DNA of 64,000 nt from an uncultured Phycisphaerales bacterium (GTDB taxonomy: Bacteria; Planctomycetota; Phycisphaerae; Sedimentisphaerales; Anaerobacaceae). A program made the position numbers and the translations under genes. The stretch's first letter is position 1. Each line of letters opens with the position of its first letter. The DNA lies in NCBI GenBank assembly GCA_937927975.1, contig CALEZT010000197.1:1-64000 (forward strand), in the 5' to 3' direction. Below, one piece after another: positions 25,416 through 32,713 of this stretch. The notes under the pieces were generated by a model. It worked only from the letters and a program-made list of their open reading frames with translations. It had not been told where the DNA came from and did no database searches.

Positions 25416-26810
25416 TCATTTCTTTCGGTCGTTTTCCTTTTCTCCATGGCCGGGGCCCGTTGTCTCTTCGATCAGCGACAGGGCCTGCTCGATCAGGATC
25501 TCTCCTGCCCCTTCGGCCAGAAGCGTTCCCGAGCCCGGTTCGTAGCCGCCCTCTTTGTAGGCCTGGCGATGGTTCACGTATCCAACCACGTCGTTGGCCA
25601 AAGTGACGATGAAGAGATTCTTCACGGAGGTTCTCTCCTTGATCGCCAGGCCCACCTCCACGAGGATCTCGCCCGGCAGGCCCAGGATCCACGTGTCCCC
25701 CAAGCCCAGGACCTGGATCTCGGTGGTGAAGGAGGATGAACTACCGCCTGCTTTGCAGGGCAGGGTGATTTCTCTGGTGGCGGCTCTCAATACGACGTCG
25801 CCCGAGGCAGTCGCCATCTGGAGTCTCTTCAAGGCTTCGCCGCCAAGGGCCTTGCCGAGCTGTTCGCAGGGCTTCACGTCCCGTCGGAGCGGAACGGTGT
25901 TTCCCGCCAGACCCAGCACGAACAGACTGGTTCCGCCCTCGGTCTGCTCCACGACGTGTGTCGCGGTCGCGGGGTAGTCGGCTGAGATCGTCGTGCTCAG
26001 GAATGGATAGATGCACACGGGATGGCAGCCGAAGCCGATGATCGAGCCGACAACTCGTCCGCTCGCGTCCTCCATGCGAAAGGCGAGTACCGCCGGATCG
26101 ATAGGGCCGAACTTCAGAGGAGTCTCTCCCGTCGCAGGATCGAGGACGGCGCACATGCGGCCGTCGCTGCCGGTTTCGAGGCTGCGAGTCGCGGCGACGG
26201 TTTCGGGCACCGTGAACGCCATCCTGACCTGGCCGTCCGTCGTTCGGGGTCTGCGATTGTAGAGGACCTCGGGCAATGAACCGATCGCGGAGCCGATCCG
26301 CACCTCCTGCATATTTCGATGCGCGATCTGCACGGAATCTGCGATCTTGCTCACAAGCACCCGGCAATATGATTGGTCGATCTGCGAGGGATCGAGCCTG
26401 CCTTCCACGGGGACTTTCGACCGCGCGAAGACCTCCGGGCCGGAGTGCGTGTGCGTGGCGCAGACCATGACGTTCTTCTCCGCGATGCCGGTCCTTTGTC
26501 GAACGAGGGCCCGCACGGGACTGGTGATCTCCTCCAGCGGGGTATAGAGCAGATCGGCTGAGACGATGGCCACAGTGGTGGTTCCGTCGCTGAGCACCAT
26601 CGCTTTGGCGAAGAGACCATCCCGGACGGCATCGCTCGGCTGCCCTTTGGACCCGATCAGGGTAATGCCCAAAGGCGGCGTGATCTCGACTTTTCCGCAT
26701 CCGCCGCGAAGCGAGGCCCGAGCGATTGTCGCCAGGGTGAGGCCAACCAGCAGAACGAGAATTTTGAAGTGTGAAGTCTGAAGTGTGAAGTCGGAGCTTC
26801 GCGAGGCCAT
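25416..26810 (-). CDS. Exported neutral/alkaline ceramidase-like hydrolase
   Basis: The protein has about 464 residues from ATG 26810, which has AAGGAG ten bases upstream. A start 27 bases earlier is possible. A signal-peptide-like segment (ILVLLVGLTLATIARA) follows an unusual N-terminal SSDFTLQTSHFK stretch encoded by a short DNA repeat. GCGKVEITPPLGITL, SADLLYTP, CATHTHSGPEVF (zinc-binding His residues) and GFGCHPVCIYP match the N-terminal domain of neutral ceramidase-type amidases. Planctomycetes carry many such proteins with unknown substrates. Ceramide cleavage should not be assumed. It is divergent from the DegT-type gene. Confidence 0.82.
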   Translation of the reverse strand: MASRSSDFTLQTSHFKILVLLVGLTLATIARASLRGGCGKVEITPPLGITLIGSKGQPSDAVRDGLFAKAMVLSDGTTTVAIVSADLLYTPLEEITSPVRALVRQRTGIAEKNVMVCATHTHSGPEVFARSKVPVEGRLDPSQIDQSYCRVLVSKIADSVQIAHRNMQEVRIGSAIGSLPEVLYNRRPRTTDGQVRMAFTVPETVAATRSLETGSDGRMCAVLDPATGETPLKFGPIDPAVLAFRMEDASGRVVGSIIGFGCHPVCIYPFLSTTISADYPATATHVVEQTEGGTSLFVLGLAGNTVPLRRDVKPCEQLGKALGGEALKRLQMATASGDVVLRAATREITLPCKAGGSSSSFTTEIQVLGLGDTWILGLPGEILVEVGLAIKERTSVKNLFIVTLANDVVGYVNHRQAYKEGGYEPGSGTLLAEGAGEILIEQALSLIEETTGPGHGEKENDRKK

Positions 26811-26900
26811 GGTCCTGATTCTCCTTTCATCGAACACGGTCCGAGCATTCTATACGGTGGATTTCACTCTTGACACTTCAAACTTCACACTTCAAACTCC
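26762..26900. repeat. Inverted pair of TGAAGTGTGAAG-type short repeats
   Basis: At 26762-26795 the plus strand reads TTTTGAAGTGTGAAGTC then TGAAGTGTGAAGTC. At 26870-26900 it reads the complementary kind, ACACTTCAAACTTCACACTTC. The two arms flank the divergent promoter region, and the first arm encodes the N-terminus of the ceramidase-like protein. The words resemble dispersed repeats of planctomycete genomes. Confidence 0.65.
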
Positions 26901-26927
26901 AACTATGGTTCTTGAAAGGGGCTTACC

Positions 26928-28286
26928 ATGAAGAGCGGCGGTTTTTCGAGACGACGGTTCATCGCGGCGGCTTCGGCCGGTTCCCTTGCGGCGGCTGCCT
27001 CCAGAACGATCCCTGCGTACGGAAACGCGGTCAAGAAAGCGGGACAACTGGCGATCCTGGGCGGTCAGCCGGTGAGGGCGAAGAACAAGCCCTGGCCCGA
27101 GTGGCCGTACTGGGACGACAGCGTGATCGATACGCTCGTCAAGACCGCCAAGAGCCGCATCTGGTGCCGGATCCAATCGACCTCGGGCACCGTTCCCACG
27201 TTCGAGAAGGAATACGCCCGGCTGATGGGGACGCGGTTCTGCGTCGCCACCGGCGCGGGCACCCAGGCCCTGCACACATGCGTCGAGGCGATGGGCATCG
27301 GTCCTGGTGACGAGGTCATCACGAGCCCCTACACCGATCCCGGCACGATCCAGGGCATTCTGTCTGCGCGGGCGCTGCCTGTCCTGGCGGATCTGGACGT
27401 CGAGTCGTACCAGCTCGATCCCACGGATGTCGAGAAGAAGATCACCGAGAACACCCGGGCGATCATGCCGGTCCACATGATGGGCCAGCCCTGCGACATG
27501 GACTCGATCATGGCGATCGCCAGGAAACATAACCTCCGTGTGATCGAGGACGCCTGCCAGGCGCATCTGGCCGAACATCGGGGCCGAAAGCTGGGCACGA
27601 TCGGCGACCTCGGATGCTTCAGCTTCCAGTCGAGTAAGACCATCGCCTGCGGCGAGGGCGGGGGAATCATCGGCAGCGACGAAGAACTCATGGACAAGTG
27701 CTACACGGTTCACAATCACGGCACGTCGCGTCGAGGCCGGACCGAATTGATCGGACCCAAGTACCGCATGAACGAATTCGAGGCCGCGGTGCTCCTGGGC
27801 CAGTTGCCCGGCGCGGTCGAGCGGTGGCGACGCCGCAACGACAACGCCGCCTACCTGACGAAGCGGCTCAAGGACATCACTGGCCTGACACCCCAGAAGC
27901 TCTACCCCGGCACCGACAGCGGTTCTTTCTATCTCTACACGATGTCCTACCATCAGGAACACTTCGACGGCGTCAGTCGCGCGACGTTCCTGAAGGCCAT
28001 GAGCGCCGAGGGCGTCGGCCTGAGCGAGTACATCGCGCAGGGTCTGCACAAAGAGCCCTGGATCGATGAGATCGTGAAGTCCAGGAGCTATCAGAAGATG
28101 TACTCGGCCGACCGGCTCCGGCGGTTCAGCGAAGAACGGGCTTGCCCCAACTGCGACCGGGTCTGCGATGAGATGGTCATGTTATGGGCTTCGGGCCCGC
28201 TGCTGGCGCCTCAGAAAGACGTGGCCGACGTCGCCGACGCGATCGAGAAGGTCTGGGAGAACCGGGCCCAATTGAAGCAGATTTGA
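26928..28286 (+). CDS. Tat-exported DegT/DnrJ/EryC1/StrS-type aminotransferase homologue
   Basis: The protein has 452 residues. Its N-terminus is a twin-arginine signal (SRRRFIAAASAGSLAAAAS). The remainder is a PLP sugar-aminotransferase fold: TGAGTQALHTCVEAMGIGPGDEVI, a VIEDACQAHLAE segment, and the PLP lysine in FSFQSSKTIACGEGG, followed by KYRMNEFEAAVLLGQL. The family normally works in the cytoplasm on nucleotide-sugars. Export fits Tat, which carries folded cofactor-loaded proteins. The substrate is unknown, and it might have lost the sugar-nucleotide activity. It lies amid glycan-degrading genes. Confidence 0.87.
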   Translation: MKSGGFSRRRFIAAASAGSLAAAASRTIPAYGNAVKKAGQLAILGGQPVRAKNKPWPEWPYWDDSVIDTLVKTAKSRIWCRIQSTSGTVPTFEKEYARLMGTRFCVATGAGTQALHTCVEAMGIGPGDEVITSPYTDPGTIQGILSARALPVLADLDVESYQLDPTDVEKKITENTRAIMPVHMMGQPCDMDSIMAIARKHNLRVIEDACQAHLAEHRGRKLGTIGDLGCFSFQSSKTIACGEGGGIIGSDEELMDKCYTVHNHGTSRRGRTELIGPKYRMNEFEAAVLLGQLPGAVERWRRRNDNAAYLTKRLKDITGLTPQKLYPGTDSGSFYLYTMSYHQEHFDGVSRATFLKAMSAEGVGLSEYIAQGLHKEPWIDEIVKSRSYQKMYSADRLRRFSEERACPNCDRVCDEMVMLWASGPLLAPQKDVADVADAIEKVWENRAQLKQI

Positions 28287-28313
28287 CGCCGACGGCTCGT
28301 CGGGGATGGGTCG

Positions 28314-30509
28314 TCAGGGTTTGCGCGAAATCCCCAGATCGAGCACCGAGTAGCCGTCGATCTCGAAATGCTCGACGACGATTTCGACGGTCTTGTCTTC
28401 GGTCGGCGTAAATTCGCCGGCATCGCGGGTCGGGCCGTGCCATGCCCAGTTCTCGATGACCGGCTTGCCGTCCACGAGGACGCGGACTCCGTCGTCGCTG
28501 AGGGTCGTGAATTCCCACGTGCCCGCCGAGAGCGGCAGTTGGGTTCGAGCGATCATGCCGAAGTGGTCGCCGCCGAGCTTGGCGGCCGTGATGGCTTCCG
28601 AGAGATTCTGTTCGCTCGGGCCGCCCCAGGCGTACTTGAAGGCGAGCTGTTTGACCTGTCCTGAGGCCGCGGTCCCTCCCTGGCTGAGCTCTCGCCATGC
28701 CGCCAGGTCGTTTCGGGGATCCACGGCTTCTATCCACTTGAAGAACGTGAGGTCCCAGGTCGCCGAGATCAACGTGCCGCGAATCTCGTGCCGCCAGTCG
28801 CCGTCCTTGACCCGCAGCAGATAGGGATGCACGCCGGGTCCTGCACAGGAGAGAGTAAAGACCCTCGCGTCTTGGCCGGCGGAGTCCTGCCCCCGGACGC
28901 CATCTCCTTCGACCGTGATCGTGGCGTTCGGGGATACATTGTGCAGGTCGAAACGAATGGAATCGCCGGTGTCCTGGACCTTGCGAACGAGGGGGGACTG
29001 GTGGTCCCAGGGGCCCCATTCGGTCATGACGATGTTCTGCCGGCCTCGCAACTGAGGCCGAGCGCCGACCGGGCGGGTTGAACCATACGCGACGTATCGA
29101 GGCCTCGCGGGGACATCGGCCTTTGCGCCCTTACGCACGAGAGATTCCGGCTCTTTCGACATCTCCTGGTCCACGTTCTCCAGCGAGTTCTCACCGAGGA
29201 TCAGCTCGCCGGGCCCGCGCAGGTGAAATGCCAATGTGTCGCCGACGAACTGATTGTCGCCCGCGAAATTGTCCTTGGACTCCGTGCCGTTGGCCTTTGC
29301 CCAGGGCTTGTCTGCAAAGGCGCCTACCGGTCCGCCCCACAGATGGACGCCGCACTTGTTTGTCTTGAAGGTGTTTGCGAGGATGCGATTGCGCCGGCCG
29401 TGCTCGATATTGACGCCGCCGCGTTCCAGGCCATAGGCCATTTCGCCATTGCCTTCGATCCGGTTTCCTGCGATCAGCGTGTTCTGCGAGTAGCCGCCCC
29501 ACACGCCGCAGATGGCGTTTTCCACCAGGCGGTTGTCGTAGAACACGTTCCCGAAGGAGAAGGTCATCTCGATTCCGTGGGCGGGGGCATAGGAGAAGTC
29601 GTTGCCGATGAGCAGATTGTCGTTGTTGCCGCGTCGCTGGTACCAATCGGGCGGGTGGCTGCCGGTCTCGCCCAGGGCCTCTTTGCCCGCGAATCCGAAG
29701 AAGCCGTCGCCCCCGTGCGTGGCGGAGTTCTCCGCGACGATGTTGTCGCAGTTCTGCTCGAACATGAGGATGCCGGCGGAGTCCTGGCCACGGTTGTAGA
29801 CGCCGTGGCTGTACCCGCGCACGCAGAAGTCGCACGCGTTGCGCGAGATCGTGTTGCGGCTGGACCGCCACAGCGCGATGCCCCAGCCCGAGTTGAACGA
29901 AAAGTCGTTGTCGAAGATCTTCGAATCGTTCACCCGGTCGAGGCACAGGGCGTTCTGGCCGTGGCCGACCTTGCAGTTGTGCACCGTGATCTGATTCGAA
30001 TCCTCGACGTACATCGCGGCGCCGTAATTGAGCAGCCACTGATTCTCGTCGTTGTCGTGGGGAAAGAGCCAGTCTCCGCTGTCCTCGGCCGCGGGGGTGG
30101 ACTTCAGGTACGCGCGGCGATTGTCGGAGGCGTCGATGGCGTCGAGCGTCAGGCCGTGGGTCTTCGTCGCCCAGAGACCGCCCCAGAAGCCGCTGACGCG
30201 AGCGCCCTTGATCGTGACGTTGGACTGCCCGTCGATGCGGATGCCGTAGCCTCTGTACTCGTCGGGCCGGCGGTTTCGCGGCGAACCCCGCAGGTGCGAG
30301 CCGGGGGCGAATGCGATTTCCACATCCGACGCGACGATCTGAATCACGCCGTTGCCGTTGAGGTCTTCGGTAATCGTGCCGGCAGGAATGACGATCGTGC
30401 AGGATCGAGAGATCCTGACGTCATCCGACGTGACGCGCACGGTCGGCAACTCCTGGGCGGTCCCAACCGAGACCGCCCAGACGATGAGTATGGTTGTCAA
30501 CGACGACAT
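28314..30509 (-). CDS. Exported right-handed beta-helix protein with C-terminal PA14-like domain
   Basis: The protein has 731 residues. ATG 30509 has GAGGAG upstream and yields a signal peptide (MSSLTTILIVWAVSVGTAQ). A GTG 15 bases earlier is an alternative. Residues ~60-450 contain parallel beta-helix repeats rich in NTIS-, NRI-, DN-type turns (for example DNDFSFNSGWGIALWRSSRNTISRN). Residues ~590-730 resemble a PA14 domain (FTTLSDDGVRVLVDGKPVIENW). Such proteins bind or cleave polysaccharide. No catalytic residues are clear, so lyase, epimerase and adhesin are all possible. It is convergent with the aminotransferase gene. Confidence 0.8.
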   Translation of the reverse strand: MSSLTTILIVWAVSVGTAQELPTVRVTSDDVRISRSCTIVIPAGTITEDLNGNGVIQIVASDVEIAFAPGSHLRGSPRNRRPDEYRGYGIRIDGQSNVTIKGARVSGFWGGLWATKTHGLTLDAIDASDNRRAYLKSTPAAEDSGDWLFPHDNDENQWLLNYGAAMYVEDSNQITVHNCKVGHGQNALCLDRVNDSKIFDNDFSFNSGWGIALWRSSRNTISRNACDFCVRGYSHGVYNRGQDSAGILMFEQNCDNIVAENSATHGGDGFFGFAGKEALGETGSHPPDWYQRRGNNDNLLIGNDFSYAPAHGIEMTFSFGNVFYDNRLVENAICGVWGGYSQNTLIAGNRIEGNGEMAYGLERGGVNIEHGRRNRILANTFKTNKCGVHLWGGPVGAFADKPWAKANGTESKDNFAGDNQFVGDTLAFHLRGPGELILGENSLENVDQEMSKEPESLVRKGAKADVPARPRYVAYGSTRPVGARPQLRGRQNIVMTEWGPWDHQSPLVRKVQDTGDSIRFDLHNVSPNATITVEGDGVRGQDSAGQDARVFTLSCAGPGVHPYLLRVKDGDWRHEIRGTLISATWDLTFFKWIEAVDPRNDLAAWRELSQGGTAASGQVKQLAFKYAWGGPSEQNLSEAITAAKLGGDHFGMIARTQLPLSAGTWEFTTLSDDGVRVLVDGKPVIENWAWHGPTRDAGEFTPTEDKTVEIVVEHFEIDGYSVLDLGISRKP

Positions 30510-30528
30510 TCGACTCCTCGACACTCCA

Positions 30529-32550
30529 TCATTCTACGACCCGAGGGAACTCCGTCACACGGATGTTCGTGCATCCGTAGGGAATGAGCGTGAGTTCCTC
30601 GATCGGCTCGCTGGATCTTTGCGGTTCCGGCTGGATCTCCTGGGCCCAGCCATGCACGAGTTTCCAGTTGGGGAGCTTGCGGCCCTTGACCCTGGCGACC
30701 ATGCCTGCGCCCTCCGGCGAGAAGGGTTTCTCACCCACCGGTTGTTCGGCAAACGTGATACTGGTCTGGGGTTTGGCTTCGTCGATGAGCAGGCCGTAGT
30801 TCCAGGGCGTCGTCGGACGGACCTCGAAATCTCCGTGCGGAAGCTCGCGGTGCGGCTTGTCCATATTCACCTGTTTCCACTCTTCGCCCAGTTTCAGGGA
30901 ATAAACCAGCGGGCCTCGCTCGATCGCGACGGCCTCGTTGTACTGCCTCGAGGTCTTGACGCTCATCGGGAAACGCAGGGCGACCTCGGTCGTGCCTTTC
31001 CACAGGCGTTCTACCTTGTGGAACGAACCTGCCTTGAGCGATTTCTCCGAACCACCTGCGACACGGATGGTGGCGTTCTGCGTCCAGGCCGGGACACGCA
31101 GCGCCAGCGGGAAACTGGCGGTTTTGTCCGTCGTTACCGTGATTTTGATCGTCTCGCGGAACGGGTAGTCGGTGTCGGTCGCCACGGAAACTCGTGCGCC
31201 GCCTGTCTCGAAGCGGGCGGTGCTCGGCGCGTAGGCCACCGCGGCGATCCCTTCGCCCGCACGCATCCAGAGACGGGCGGCGAACTTGGGCCAGCCTTGG
31301 TGCATGTTCGCGGTGCAGCAGCCGAAGTTGGGCTCCAGGCCATAGATGTTCGACTCCGGCCCGTTCGACGACCACATATGGTCCGGATTGATCGTGCACT
31401 GGACCTGGTTGACCTGCTGGTCGTACTGGTGCGACCACATGTCGGGCGCAAACGTGGCGGGCAAGGCGTTGAAGGCGATCCGCTCCAGACGGTCGCCAAA
31501 GGCGGGATCGCCTGTTACGGCGATCAGGTGTTCCAGCGAGTACATCGCCTCGACGACGGCGCACAGCTCGGTCCCCTGGACCGGGTTCTTGCCGGAGAGG
31601 CACTCATCCCCGGTGAACATGCCGTTCACTTGGCCGTGATAACGGTCGAGAATCGCCAGCATCTTCGCGGGGAAGGCCCGTTCGATGTCGCGTCGTGTCA
31701 GACGCCAGGACAGGGCATAGGCCTTCAGGGCCATGCCGGTGTTGACGACGTGCTTGTCGAAACGCCACAGGCCGCGACGCGGCGTGGGGTTCGTGACGTC
31801 TTCCCGGCCATAGAAGGCCATGTAGTCGAAACCTTGCTCGTGGAATTTGCGGGCCAGGTCGAGCAACCATTTCTCGCCGGTCTTCTCGTAGACATAATAG
31901 ACGGGGATCAGGCCCTCGAACCAGCGGAACTTGCCCCACGAGAATAGCGGCGTGCGATCGAGCGCGTCGAGCGTCGCCTTGAGATTGCGAAGGACCGCCT
32001 GGAGGACCGCGACGTCGCCCGTGGCGTCGTGATACTGGACGAGCACCTTGTTCGCCAGCAGAATGGCCCAGAGATCGTACGGCTTGGCGCTGGCGTCGAG
32101 CGGATAGGGTGCGTACCAGCCGTCGGGCCGCTGATGAGCGACGATGTAATCGACATATCGCTTGACCTTGGCTTTGAGGGCCTCATCATTTAGGACCCAG
32201 GCCAGGGGAATCACGCCGTCGAGCCAGTAGGGGGCCCGCTCCCAACCCTCGGCTTTGCCGCCGAACCACTGGCTCTGACCGACATCGGGCCAGAATTCAT
32301 CCAGGTGGCCGCTCAGGCCGTCGGCCTGGACGCGAAGCTGTCGCCGGAGCCAGCCCGTCGGGCGGATCGATCCCAGCGGCAGGGGCCCAAACGCCAACTC
32401 GGCCAAACCCGATGGCACCTTGCCGCGGGATTTCTCGGTTGTGGATTTCGATGCGGATCCGGCCTGGGCCAGCGGCGATGCGGCGATGACTGCGGCCCCG
32501 CCCGCGATGCCGGCCAGGAACTGACGACGTCTCATGTGCGGTGTATTCAT
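30529..32550 (-). CDS. GH127-family beta-L-arabinofuranosidase-like enzyme (DUF1680)
   Basis: The protein has 673 residues from ATG 32550, with GAAAGGAGCCC before it. An earlier frame lacks a signal and a site. The N-terminus is a Tat-type signal (MRRRQFLAGIAGGAAVIAAS). The (alpha/alpha)6 barrel contains WYAPYPLD, RWFEGLIPVYYVYE, ELCAVVEAMYSLEHL with a candidate catalytic Glu, and NFGCCTANMHQGWPKF with the Cys-Cys pair that carries the nucleophile in GH127. The C-terminus is beta-sandwich. Known relatives release beta-L-arabinofuranose; the exact linkage here is inferred. It is divergent from the lyase-fusion gene. Confidence 0.85.
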   Translation of the reverse strand: MNTPHMRRRQFLAGIAGGAAVIAASPLAQAGSASKSTTEKSRGKVPSGLAELAFGPLPLGSIRPTGWLRRQLRVQADGLSGHLDEFWPDVGQSQWFGGKAEGWERAPYWLDGVIPLAWVLNDEALKAKVKRYVDYIVAHQRPDGWYAPYPLDASAKPYDLWAILLANKVLVQYHDATGDVAVLQAVLRNLKATLDALDRTPLFSWGKFRWFEGLIPVYYVYEKTGEKWLLDLARKFHEQGFDYMAFYGREDVTNPTPRRGLWRFDKHVVNTGMALKAYALSWRLTRRDIERAFPAKMLAILDRYHGQVNGMFTGDECLSGKNPVQGTELCAVVEAMYSLEHLIAVTGDPAFGDRLERIAFNALPATFAPDMWSHQYDQQVNQVQCTINPDHMWSSNGPESNIYGLEPNFGCCTANMHQGWPKFAARLWMRAGEGIAAVAYAPSTARFETGGARVSVATDTDYPFRETIKITVTTDKTASFPLALRVPAWTQNATIRVAGGSEKSLKAGSFHKVERLWKGTTEVALRFPMSVKTSRQYNEAVAIERGPLVYSLKLGEEWKQVNMDKPHRELPHGDFEVRPTTPWNYGLLIDEAKPQTSITFAEQPVGEKPFSPEGAGMVARVKGRKLPNWKLVHGWAQEIQPEPQRSSEPIEELTLIPYGCTNIRVTEFPRVVE

Positions 32551-32625
32551 GGGCTCCTTTCTCCAATCGCTGTAGGGGCGACGCATGCGTCGCCCTCGGC
32601 AATCCCATTTGCCGTTGATGCTACC

Positions 32626-32654
32626 TTGCGAGGCTTCTGCGTTCAAGGCATATT
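32626..32654 (+). promoter_or_regulatory. Candidate promoter of the lyase-fusion operon
   Basis: TTGCGA (32626-32631), a 17-bp spacer and CATATT (32649-32654) lie ~60 bases before ATG 32714. The match is moderate at four of six positions in each box. Confidence 0.4.
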
Positions 32655-32713
32655 GTCTGGGCGAACCGGGAGGGGGATGGTACCATGGGCTCGCATCACA
32701 AAGGAGAAACGCC

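Noticed and set aside
25260..25739. Plus-strand open frame of 159 residues at the end of the ceramidase gene
   Set aside because: More than half is antisense to the ceramidase coding region. The AGGAG-like site does not lie at a plausible start.
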